Positions 1 to 6,799 of a stretch of 64,000 nucleotides of DNA are shown here, piece by piece. A model generated the notes under the pieces. The model saw nothing but the letters and a program-made list of their open reading frames with translations. It made no database searches and had not been told where the DNA came from. Where the stretch lies: the NCBI GenBank assembly GCA_964574935.1, contig CAZNOZ010000010.1, positions 1-64,000 on the forward strand, in the 5' to 3' direction. Source of the stretch: JBBECE01 sp964574935 (GTDB lineage Bacteria; Pseudomonadota; Alphaproteobacteria; Rhizobiales; Devosiaceae). The position numbers and the translations under genes were made by a program. Within the stretch, counting starts at the first letter, position 1; each line of letters begins with the position of its first letter.

Positions 1-744
1 CCGATCAAGCTGATCGGCGTCGGCGAGAAACTCGACGGGCTCGAAGCCTTCCATCCCGCCCGCATCGCCGACCGTATTCTCGGCATGGGCGACGTCGTCT
101 CGCTGGTCGAGAAGGCCGCCGAGACCGTCTCCGCCGACGAGGCGGCGAAGGTCGCCAAGAAGCTCAGGAAGGGCGCCTTCGACCTCGCCGACCTGCGCGG
201 CCAGCTCCTGCAGATGAAGAAGATGGGCGGCATGGGCTCGCTGATGGGCATGCTGCCCGGCGTCGGCAAGCTGAAAAAGGCGATGCAAGGTGCGAATGTC
301 GACGACAAGGTCTTCGACCGGCAGGTCGCCATCATCGATTCCATGACGGTGGCCGAACGCACCCGCCCCGAGCTTCTGAACGCCTCGCGCCGCAAGCGCA
401 TCGCGGCCGGCTCGGGCACCTCGGTGCCGGAGGTCAACAAGCTCGCCAAAATGCACCGGCAGATGGCCGACATGATGAAAAAGGCGGCCCGCGGCAAGGG
501 CGGCCTGGCCGGCATGTTGGGCGGGATGCCGGGCGGCCTCGATCCCTCGCAGCTCGACCCTTCCATGCTCGCCGAATTGCAGAAGGCGGCCGGGGCCCCC
601 GAAAACACCCCGGCGCCCGAAGCGCCGCCCGCTTCGCTGCCGTCCAGCGTCGACGAGCTGATCAAACGCACCGGCGGCGCGCCCGGCGTTGCCGCCGAGC
701 CCCGATTCCCCGGCCTGCCCGGCCTGGGGCCGAAAAAGAAATGA
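1..744 (+). CDS. ffh: Signal recognition particle protein Ffh, C-terminal part (5' end outside window)
   Basis: The frame is open from base 1, so only the last 247 residues are present. They cover the end of the GTPase (G) domain, with the conserved GVGEKLDGL and ADRILGMGD stretches, and the M domain that binds SRP RNA and signal peptides. The M domain shows the methionine-rich MKKMGGMGSLMGMLPG segment typical of Ffh. The protein ends in a Pro/Ala-rich tail of about 60 residues. In the cell, Ffh delivers ribosomes making membrane proteins to FtsY. The next gene, rpsP, starts 32 bases downstream in the usual alphaproteobacterial order. Confidence 0.97.
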   Translation, partial: PIKLIGVGEKLDGLEAFHPARIADRILGMGDVVSLVEKAAETVSADEAAKVAKKLRKGAFDLADLRGQLLQMKKMGGMGSLMGMLPGVGKLKKAMQGANVDDKVFDRQVAIIDSMTVAERTRPELLNASRRKRIAAGSGTSVPEVNKLAKMHRQMADMMKKAARGKGGLAGMLGGMPGGLDPSQLDPSMLAELQKAAGAPENTPAPEAPPASLPSSVDELIKRTGGAPGVAAEPRFPGLPGLGPKKK

Positions 745-775
745 CCCGAACCCGATCCATGAGAGAGATCACCGC

Positions 776-1734
776 ATGTCCCTGAAAATCCGCCTCGCCC
801 GCGCCGGCGCCAAGAAGCGCCCCTTCTACCGGATCGTCGTTGCCGACGCCCGCTCTCCCCGCGACGGCCGCTTCATCGAGCGCGTCGGCTCCTACGACCC
901 GATGTTGCCGCGCCAATCCGAGGACCGCATCAAGCTTAACACCGACCGCATCGAGCACTGGCTTTCCGTCGGCGCCCGTCCGACCGACCGGGTGCACCGG
1001 TTCCTGGACGCCGCCGGCATCCTGAAGCGCCAGCCCAGAAACAACCCGCACAAGGCCGAGCCGAGCGCCAAGACCCTGGAGCGGATCGAGGCCAGGAAGG
1101 AGGCCGAGAAGGCCCGCCTGGAAGCGGCCGCCGAGGCCGCCAAGGCCCCGCCAGTGGAAGAAGAGGCCCCGCCAGTGGAAGAAGAGGCCCCGCCTGTNNN
1201 NNNNNNNNNNNNNNNNNNNNNNNNNNNNNNNNNNNNNNNNNNNNNNNNNNNNNNNNNNNNNNNNNNNNNNNNNNNNNNNNNNNNNNNNNNNNNNNNNAGG
1301 CCCCGCCAGTGGAAGAAGAGGCCCCGCCAGTGGAAGAAGAGGCCCCGCCTGTGGAAGAGACCGCTGTCGAGGAAGCGCCAGCCGCCGAGGAAGCCGCGGC
1401 GCCAGCGGAAGAAGCAGCCCCGCCAGCGGAAGAGAAGACGGCTGCCGGGGAAGCGCCAGCTGCCGAGGAAGCCGCGGCGCCAGCGGAAGAAGCGGCGCCC
1501 GCCGAAGAGGCCGCGCCAGAAGCCCCGGCGGAAGAGCCGGCAGCTGAAGAGAGTGCGCCCGAGGCGTCCGATGCGGAATCCGAGGCGTCAGATGATAGCC
1601 CGGCGTCCGAGGAGCCGGCCGCCGAGGAGGCAGCGCCGGCGAAGGAGCCCGCCGCGGCCGAGGCGTCAGAAGCCGGCGAAGCCGAAGAGGGTGGCGAAGC
1701 GGCCGATCACGACGAGGAAAAATCCGCCGGCTGA
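776..1734 (+). CDS. rpsP: 30S ribosomal protein S16 with a long acidic repeat tail (interrupted by assembly gap)
   Basis: The first ~85 residues (MSLKIRLARAGAKKRPFYRI onward) are a canonical S16, a small-subunit assembly protein. A GAGAGA purine stretch precedes the ATG. After the S16 fold comes a charged helix (AKTLERIEARKEAEKARLEA), tandem PPVEEEA heptads, and an Ala/Glu/Pro-rich acidic tail ending in HDEEKSAG. The reading frame appears to change across the 100-N run. If the identical 55-base flanks are merged, the frame is continuous and the protein is 267 residues, against roughly 80-165 in most bacteria. The tail is low-complexity and probably disordered; its function is unknown. The stop lies 14 bases before rimM. 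Confidence 0.93.
1144..1361 (+). repeat. 21-bp tandem repeat encoding PPVEEEA heptads, split by the N gap
   Basis: Units of 21 bp (GGCCCCGCCAGTGGAAGAAG plus one base) start at 1144, 1165 and 1186 left of the gap and at 1299, 1320 and 1341 right of it. The third unit on each side carries the same CCTGT variant. The unit length is a multiple of three, so changes in copy number keep the rpsP frame. The true copy number is not known from this assembly. Confidence 0.9.
1198..1297. other. Assembly gap of exactly 100 N inside rpsP
   Basis: A run of exactly 100 N is the usual scaffolder placeholder for unknown distance. The 55 bases before it (1143-1197) are identical to the 55 bases after it (1298-1352). 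Such an overlap is expected when two de Bruijn graph contigs (k=55) end in a repeat and are scaffolded without merging. There is no evidence that real sequence is missing. Confidence 0.95.
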
Positions 1735-1748
1735 CCGGCGAGCCTTCG

Positions 1749-2306
1749 ATGCGTGCCCGAACGCCGCCCGCCGATCATCTGCTCGTCGCCCGCATAGGCG
1801 CCGCGCACGGCATCAGGGGCGAGGTTCGCCTCGAAACCTTCACCGAGGCGCCCGAAACCATCCTCGACTATTCGGCACTGGAGACCGACCGCGACGGCCT
1901 TTCCATCTCGGTCACCGCCTTGCATCGCGTGGGCGGCCGGAGCGTCGCCTCGCTGCAAGGGGTTTCCGACCGCAATGCAGCCGAGGCGCTGACCGGCGTG
2001 GGGCTTTATGTCCCCCGCTCCGCCCTGCCCGAGATCGAAACCGAAAACGAATTCTACCACGCCGATCTTTTGGGGCTGACCGCGCGCACCGAGGGGGGCG
2101 AAGAGGTCGGCGCGATCACCGGCATCTACAATTTCGGGGCCGGCGACGTTCTCGAAATCACCCAGGCCGGCGAGCCCGCACGGATGGTCCCGTTCACCGC
2201 CCGCCACGTGCCCGAGGTCGACGTCAAAGCCGGTTTCGTCACGGTGGAGCTGGCGCCCGAAGCACCCGACGGCGACGTCGCCGAGCCCGGCGCGGCCGGC
2301 AAGTGA
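1749..2306 (+). CDS. rimM: 16S rRNA processing protein RimM
   Basis: 185 residues, normal for the family. The N-terminal beta-barrel carries the RimM signature (LLVARIGAAHGIRGEVRLET, about residues 11-30). The PRC-barrel part shows the NEFYHADLLGL motif and the VPFTARHVPEVDV region near the C-terminus. RimM binds S19 in the 30S head and helps mature the 3' end of 16S rRNA. Its stop overlaps the GTG start of trmD, giving the standard rpsP-rimM-trmD translational unit. Confidence 0.97.
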   Translation: MRARTPPADHLLVARIGAAHGIRGEVRLETFTEAPETILDYSALETDRDGLSISVTALHRVGGRSVASLQGVSDRNAAEALTGVGLYVPRSALPEIETENEFYHADLLGLTARTEGGEEVGAITGIYNFGAGDVLEITQAGEPARMVPFTARHVPEVDVKAGFVTVELAPEAPDGDVAEPGAAGK

Positions 2307-2995
2307 CCTACTCGGTCGACGTCATCACGCTTTTCCCCGAGCTCTTTCCGGGGCCGCTGGGCGCCTCCAATCATGGACGGGCGCTCACCGAGGGCATTTG
2401 GTCGCTGACGGCCACCCAGCTCCGCGATTTCGCTTCCGACAGGCACCGCACCGTCGACGACACGCCGGCCGGCGGCGGCGCCGGCATGGTGCTCAAGCCC
2501 GACATCGTCGCCCGGGCGATCGACAGCGTTTCGGCCGCCGGCGATCCCCGTCCGCGCCTCTTGATGTCGGCCCGAGGCCGCCCCCTCGACCAAAGCCTGG
2601 TGCGCAAATTGGCCGGCACGCCCGGGCTGGTCCTGGTCTGCGGGCGCTTCGAGGGGGTCGATGAACGGGTGATCGAAGCCAGAAATCTGGTCGAGGTGTC
2701 GATCGGCGACTTCGTGCTTTCGGGCGGCGAGGTCGCCGCCATGGCGCTCATCGAGGCGGTGGTGCGGCTCATCCCCGGGGTAACGGGCTCGGCCGAAAGC
2801 CTCGCCGAGGAGAGCCACGAGATGGGACTGCTCGAATATCCCCACTACACCCGCCCGCAGGAATTCGAAGGCCGGGAAATTCCGCCCGTGCTGACCTCCG
2901 GCGATCATGGCAAGATCGGCAAGTGGCGCCGCGAGATGGCCGAAGCGCTCACCCGCGCGCGCCGTCCCGATCTCATGGGCAAACGATCGAAGTGA
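2303..2995 (+). CDS. trmD: tRNA (guanine37-N1)-methyltransferase TrmD
   Basis: The GTG start at 2303 overlaps the rimM stop (GTGA), and the product is 230 residues. The trefoil-knot SAM-binding SPOUT fold is marked by LVLVCGRFEGVDERVIE, by VSIGDFVLSGGEVAAMALIE, and by the substrate loop ending in LEYPHYTRPQEFEG. The enzyme methylates G37 of tRNAs that read CNN codons and so prevents frameshifting. The expected next gene, rplS, follows only after a minus-strand insertion (3000-4044). Confidence 0.97.
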   Translation: MTYSVDVITLFPELFPGPLGASNHGRALTEGIWSLTATQLRDFASDRHRTVDDTPAGGGAGMVLKPDIVARAIDSVSAAGDPRPRLLMSARGRPLDQSLVRKLAGTPGLVLVCGRFEGVDERVIEARNLVEVSIGDFVLSGGEVAAMALIEAVVRLIPGVTGSAESLAEESHEMGLLEYPHYTRPQEFEGREIPPVLTSGDHGKIGKWRREMAEALTRARRPDLMGKRSK

Positions 2996-2999
2996 CGGC

Positions 3000-3371
3000 T
3001 CAGTCGGGCCGGCGACCGGCCACAAACGCCAGCGTCCGCTGGTAGCCGATCGCATAGTGGATCACGATCACCACCCCCAGGATCAGCGCCAGCACGCTCT
3101 GTCCGGCCAGCGCCAGCAGCCCCACCGCACCGCCGAACACGATCGCCTCGAGCAATAGTCTGAGCTGCGGCGGGGTCTCCACGAGCGGCGGTCCGCCGTC
3201 GCCGCTCACCCTGAAGGCGCCCCAGCAGAACGCGGCAACCACCACCAGCCCCACGGCCAGCCCCCAGCTGAGAAACGGGCCCTCGCCCAAATGCCAGCCC
3301 CCGTAGCCGATCGCCGCCAGGGCGATGAGCTCGAGCACGAAACGCAGCCCCATGTTGAGCGCCTGGATCAT
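3000..3371 (-). CDS. YrdB/DUF2568-like small membrane protein
   Basis: 123 residues. The predicted protein is almost entirely hydrophobic with about four membrane helices; LRFVLELIALAAIGYGGWHL and the LLEAIVFGGAVGLLALAG region are typical of the YrdB (DUF2568) family. The function is unknown. The ATG at 3371 overlaps the stop of the upstream membrane gene (ATGA), so it is probably translated from the same mRNA. The gene is convergent with trmD, whose stop is only 4 bases away. Confidence 0.75.
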   Translation of the reverse strand: MIQALNMGLRFVLELIALAAIGYGGWHLGEGPFLSWGLAVGLVVVAAFCWGAFRVSGDGGPPLVETPPQLRLLLEAIVFGGAVGLLALAGQSVLALILGVVIVIHYAIGYQRTLAFVAGRRPD

Positions 3372-3955
3372 GGCGAGATCATCGTCGCCTGATAGCCGAG
3401 GATCGCCAGTCCGCCGAGCGCGATCGACCCCGCCGTCAGCGTTGCCCGCCCGCCGCTTGCCCCGGCGGCACGCTCGGCGGCGGCCGCCGCCCGCCAATAG
3501 GCCCAGGCACCCGCGACAACCAGCACGCTTTCGAGCCCGATGGTGACGCGCGGCAGGGCCCACAGCCCGAACCCGAGATTGGGCAGTCCGCCCCAGTTGG
3601 CGGGCAGGATCGGCATGTCGGCCCGATGCACGATGAGGTCGAGCAGCCAGTGCGAGAACGACACGCCCGCCAGCACCCATCCGGCGAACCGCCCCCAAAC
3701 CCGGGCCGCCACCAGCCCGAAAATCGCCGAGAGCACCAGCGCGCCGACGAGCGAGTGCGTCCACACCGCATGAAGGATGACCTGGCCAAACCCGCCCGCG
3801 GTGCCCGGCACCGTCTGCATGGTCTCGACCCCGGCGAAGAACAGCGGCACGAAGACGATGTCGAGCCACACCGTCGCCAGCATCAGCGACCAGACCGGCA
3901 CCGTCCGGGCCTGCGACTTGACCGCCGCCGCCAGTCCGAAATGACCCGCGATCAT
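3368..3955 (-). CDS. Conserved integral membrane protein, function unknown
   Basis: 195 residues from the ATG at 3955 (MIAGHFGLAAAVKSQARTVP). There are about five or six hydrophobic segments, with His and Asp residues in or near the membrane (HAVWTHSLVGALVL; FSHWLLDLIVHRADMPILP). This resembles the YdjM/DUF457-type membrane proteins sometimes annotated as metal-dependent hydrolases, but I cannot assign it firmly. It is linked by 4-base overlaps to a tiny ORF upstream and to the YrdB-like gene downstream, so the three form one minus-strand unit. Confidence 0.7.
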   Translation of the reverse strand: MIAGHFGLAAAVKSQARTVPVWSLMLATVWLDIVFVPLFFAGVETMQTVPGTAGGFGQVILHAVWTHSLVGALVLSAIFGLVAARVWGRFAGWVLAGVSFSHWLLDLIVHRADMPILPANWGGLPNLGFGLWALPRVTIGLESVLVVAGAWAYWRAAAAAERAAGASGGRATLTAGSIALGGLAILGYQATMISP

Positions 3956-4044
3956 TGTTCGTCGCCCCGCTTCGGCCACCTGATCCTGGTATCCAGCCAA
4001 CCGACCACGACCACGAAGAACAAGGTTCCGACGATGAATTCCAT
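3952..4044 (-). CDS. Putative 30-residue single-helix membrane protein
   Basis: A short ORF, MEFIVGTLFFVVVVGWLDTR followed by IRWPKRGDEQ, has one strong membrane helix and a basic end, the usual shape of a small membrane protein. A purine-rich GGGAGGGGGCGGG tract sits just upstream of the ATG. Its stop overlaps the start of the next membrane gene (ATGA), which supports real translation. No family was recognised. It could also be only a leader that couples ribosomes to the downstream gene. Confidence 0.45.
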   Translation of the reverse strand: MEFIVGTLFFVVVVGWLDTRIRWPKRGDEQ

Positions 4045-4221
4045 GCCCGCCCCCTCCCGCGCGCACCCTACTGTCGAGGCCACGACCAGTCCGCCCCCCC
4101 CCCGGGTGCCGCGGGCCATGGCTACCATAGACTCTTGATGCGCCTTAATGTATAGCGCCCGCCAGCCGGTTCCCCAAGGTGCGGCGCCGGCGGCCCCGGC
4201 CGCTCCCAGACCAAGACGGAC

Positions 4222-4809
4222 ATGCAACCGATGAGCAGCATTACCGAGCTCGAAGCCGAGCAGCGCGCCGAGTTGCTGGCCGCCCGCGGCGTACCGGAAT
4301 TCTCCCACGGCGACACGGTTCGCGTCTGGGTGAAGGTCCGCGAGGGTGAAAAAGAGCGCCTGCAGGCCTATGAGGGCGTCGTCATCGCTCGCGCCGGCAG
4401 CGGGATCAACGAGAGCTTCACGGTGCGCAAGATCTCCTACGGCGAGGGCGTCGAGCGCGTGTTTCCGGTGCTCTCCCCGATGATCGACCGTATCGAGGTC
4501 GTCCGTCGCGGCAAGGTGCGGCGCGCCAAGCTCTATTACCTGAGATCCCGCCGCGGCAAGTCGGCCCGCATCGGCGAGGCCACCAATGCCCGTACCCGGC
4601 GCATCCAGGATGCCGAACGCGCCGCCGCCGCCGATGCCCGCGCCCAGAAGGAGGCCGACGAGCTGGCCGCCAGGGAACAGGCCGAGCGCGATGCCAAGGA
4701 GGCCGAAGAGGCCGCCGCCCGCGCCGCCTTGGAAGCCGGCGCGGAAGAGGCCATCGCGCCGCCCTCAAACGCCGACGCGGCGTCCGACACCGAACCCAAG
4801 GCCGAATAG
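4222..4809 (+). CDS. rplS: 50S ribosomal protein L19 with long Ala/Glu C-terminal extension
   Basis: 195 residues. Residues ~1-117 are a standard L19 (FSHGDTVRVWVKVREGEKER, QAYEGVVIARAGSGINESFT, KVRRAKLYYLRSRRGKSARI), which sits at the 30S/50S interface. The remaining ~75 residues are an Ala/Glu/Arg-rich helical stretch ending in an acidic PPSNADAASDTEPKAE tail absent from typical L19. Two in-frame starts are possible, ATG 4222 and ATG 4231 (MSSITELEAEQ); the second matches more relatives. The charged extension parallels the one on S16 in this window. Confidence 0.95.
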   Translation: MQPMSSITELEAEQRAELLAARGVPEFSHGDTVRVWVKVREGEKERLQAYEGVVIARAGSGINESFTVRKISYGEGVERVFPVLSPMIDRIEVVRRGKVRRAKLYYLRSRRGKSARIGEATNARTRRIQDAERAAAADARAQKEADELAAREQAERDAKEAEEAAARAALEAGAEEAIAPPSNADAASDTEPKAE

Positions 4810-4817
4810 GCCACCCG

Positions 4818-4834
4818 CCGGTCGACCCGACCGG
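4818..4834 (+). terminator. Possible weak terminator hairpin after rplS
   Basis: CCGGTCG-ACC-CGACCGG forms a perfect 7-bp stem eight bases past the rplS stop. No T-tract follows, so it may act with Rho or only as a 3'-end stabiliser. Confidence 0.3.
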
Positions 4835-4876
4835 GCCTGCCTATAGGCCGGCGTCCCAAGACCTTTTCAGCACTCA

Positions 4877-4948
4877 TCCCGAGACTTGTCCCAAGGCCGA
4901 TCCCGGGACCTACCCCAAGACATATCTTAAGATATATCTTGACAACTC
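4877..4948 (+). repeat. Degenerate 12-bp phased tandem array upstream of padR
   Basis: Six consecutive 12-bp units begin at 4877, 4889, 4901, 4913, 4925 and 4937: TCCCGAGACTTG, TCCCAAGGCCGA, TCCCGGGACCTA, CCCCAAGACATA, TCTTAAGATATA, TCTTGACAACTC. They share a TCCCRAGAC-like core that drifts into the AT-rich PadR palindrome. A lone related copy, TCCCAAGACC, lies at 4854. The array is in intergenic DNA and ends at a TTGACA hexamer. Confidence 0.6.
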
Positions 4949-4990
4949 AGTCGATGCAGGGCATTTCCGATATGTCTTACGATATATCGG
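4922..4990 (+). promoter_or_regulatory. PadR promoter/operator region with two AT-rich palindromes
   Basis: A perfect 14-bp palindrome ATATCTTAAGATAT (4922-4935) lies just before a -35-like TTGACA (4939-4944). A second, imperfect 24-bp inverted repeat (4967-4990) has CCGATAT and ATATCGG arms around GTCTTACGAT. The AT-rich ATATCTTA/TCTTACGATAT words stand out in GC-rich DNA and end 10 bases before the padR ATG. This is the layout expected for autorepression by a PadR dimer. Binding is inferred. Confidence 0.65.
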
Positions 4991-4999
4991 AGCCCGCTC

Positions 5000-5701
5000 A
5001 TGCACTGCCATCCCGACCACCCGAACCGACACCACATGCAGCGGCTGCACTGGATCGCGGCGGCGCGGCGCGGCCACCGGTTCGGCCACGAGTTCGCCGA
5101 ATTCGACGACGCCTTCGGCGACGGCACTCGCCGGCGCTTCGACGGCTCCGATCTGCGCTTGCTGATCCTGCACCTTCTCGAAGCCGAGCCGCGCCACGGC
5201 TACGACATCATCAAGGAAGTCGAAGCGCTCAGTGACGGCGCCTATTCCCCCAGCCCCGGCGTCGTCTATCCGGCGCTCACCTATCTGGAGGAAGCCGAAT
5301 TCGTCGCCGGCAGCACCGAGCCCAACCGCAAGTCCTACACCATCACCGACGCCGGCCGGGCCCATCTCGAGGCGCATCGCGAAGAACTCGACATCATCAT
5401 CGGCAAACTCAGGCAACTGGGGCGCCACCGCCGCCTTGCCCGCGAGCGTTTCGAGCGTCGCATCCACAAGATGCGCAAATATCTGGGCGCCGAGGACGGC
5501 ATCGAGATGGACGCGAAGGCCGGCGCGCAGACCGATCTCGACATTCCCGGGGTCATTGACGAGGTCAACGACGCCCGCCGTGCCCTGAAGCGGGCGATCC
5601 GCGCCGCCATCGCCGAGGGCGAACCCAGCCAGCGCCGCCTCGCCGAGATCCTCAACAAGGCCGCCGCCGAGATCGGAGCAGACGACATCGACATCGGCTG
5701 A
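5000..5701 (+). CDS. PadR-family regulator with His-rich N-terminus (YqjI-like)
   Basis: 233 residues. The N-terminus is rich in histidine (MHCHPDHPNRHHMQRLHW), as in E. coli YqjI, a nickel/iron-responsive PadR repressor. The PadR winged-helix domain follows (LRLLILHLLEAEPRHGYDII, then SPGVVYPALTYLEEAEFV, about residues 55-120). A C-terminal helical dimerisation region completes the protein. The ATG at 5000 has GGAG nine bases upstream. It probably represses its own promoter through the palindromes at 4922-4990. Metal sensing is inferred only from the His-rich segment; the neighbouring ABC importer is a possible but unproven target. Confidence 0.85.
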   Translation: MHCHPDHPNRHHMQRLHWIAAARRGHRFGHEFAEFDDAFGDGTRRRFDGSDLRLLILHLLEAEPRHGYDIIKEVEALSDGAYSPSPGVVYPALTYLEEAEFVAGSTEPNRKSYTITDAGRAHLEAHREELDIIIGKLRQLGRHRRLARERFERRIHKMRKYLGAEDGIEMDAKAGAQTDLDIPGVIDEVNDARRALKRAIRAAIAEGEPSQRRLAEILNKAAAEIGADDIDIG

Positions 5702-5710
5702 GCGCCCGCC

Positions 5711-6775
5711 CTACTCGGCCGGTTCCTCGGCCGGCTGCTCGTGTCGCTCGTGGTGGCCGGCTGCCGCCAGACGCGCCGCTTCGAGCGTCCGCCGACGTTC
5801 CTGGAACTGCTTGAATTGCTGGTCGGCGATCACCCCGATCAGGATAACCGAGCCCATCACCGCGAAGTTCAGCGACGAGGGGATGCCAAGCAGGTTCACC
5901 AGGTTCTGCAGCACCTGCAGCAGGATGACGCCGAGCACCACGCCGACAATCGATCCCTCGCCGCCCCTGAGCGAGAACCCGCCCAGCACCGCCGCCGCGA
6001 TCGCATAGAGCTCGTAGAAGCTGCCATGCCCCGAGGGCAGGATCGAGCGCGTGTACATCGCAAAGAAGATCGCCGCGATGGCGGCCAGGGTGGCGCAAAT
6101 GATGTACGCGGCAACGATCACACGCGTCGTGCGGATGCCCGAGAAGCGCGCCGCCTCCTCGTTCTTGCCGACGGCGAAAAGGTAGCGCCCGAACACCGAG
6201 CGGTGCATCACCACCCACATGACGGCCGCCAGCAACAGCATGAAGAAGAACGAGTGCGGAATGAGAATGGTGGGTACCGCTCCGCCGGTGACAAGGGACA
6301 CGAGATCCGTGCGTCCGGTGGTCAGCCATTCGAGATCGGGGAAACTGACGCCGAACCCGAAGCCGGCCGTCCCGTCATGGGTGTAGAAGCGCGCGATTCC
6401 GCGGTAGATCAGCAGGCCGCAAAGCGTCACCACGAAGGGCTGCAGGCGCATCTTGGTGACCAGCAGGCCGTGAATGAGACCCATCACAACGCCGATGGCG
6501 GTCACCGCCAGCGCCGCCAGTGGCCAGGGAACGCCCTGATTGGCGATCAGATCGATGAAGATCACGCCGAGGATGGCGATGATCGAGCCCACCGACAACT
6601 CGATGCCGCCGGTGATGATGACGAAGCCCTGACCGATTGCGAAAATGCCGAACAAGCCCACGAGGTTGGCCGTGTTGGCGATGTTGATGGGCGACAGGAA
6701 CCGCGGATTGATGATCGCGACCACGGCGCCGACCACGATGATCAGCGCAAACAGCCCGAAGTCCTTCTTCAGCAT
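5711..6775 (-). CDS. Sugar-type ABC importer permease (RbsC/XylH family)
   Basis: About 354 residues from the ATG at 6775 (MLKKDFGLFALIIVVGAVVA), which has a GGGAG ribosome site. An upstream in-frame ATG (6799) is less likely. The protein has eight or more membrane helices and the family hallmarks TGGIELSVGSIIAI and AVLGGFSLRGGEGSIVGVVL. It would form the membrane channel for a pentose/hexose or polyol taken up by the ATPase and binding protein encoded upstream. A charged C-terminal tail (ERRRTLEAARLAAAGHHERH) is cytoplasmic. The substrate cannot be read from the sequence. Confidence 0.92.
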   Translation of the reverse strand: MLKKDFGLFALIIVVGAVVAIINPRFLSPINIANTANLVGLFGIFAIGQGFVIITGGIELSVGSIIAILGVIFIDLIANQGVPWPLAALAVTAIGVVMGLIHGLLVTKMRLQPFVVTLCGLLIYRGIARFYTHDGTAGFGFGVSFPDLEWLTTGRTDLVSLVTGGAVPTILIPHSFFFMLLLAAVMWVVMHRSVFGRYLFAVGKNEEAARFSGIRTTRVIVAAYIICATLAAIAAIFFAMYTRSILPSGHGSFYELYAIAAAVLGGFSLRGGEGSIVGVVLGVILLQVLQNLVNLLGIPSSLNFAVMGSVILIGVIADQQFKQFQERRRTLEAARLAAAGHHERHEQPAEEPAE

Positions 6776-6799
6776 GGCGTCTCCCCCCCGCGCCAGCAA

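Noticed and set aside
1198..1297. Apparent frameshift of rpsP across the gap
   Set aside because: The shift only exists if 100 N are counted as real bases. Merging the identical 55-base flanks restores one frame.
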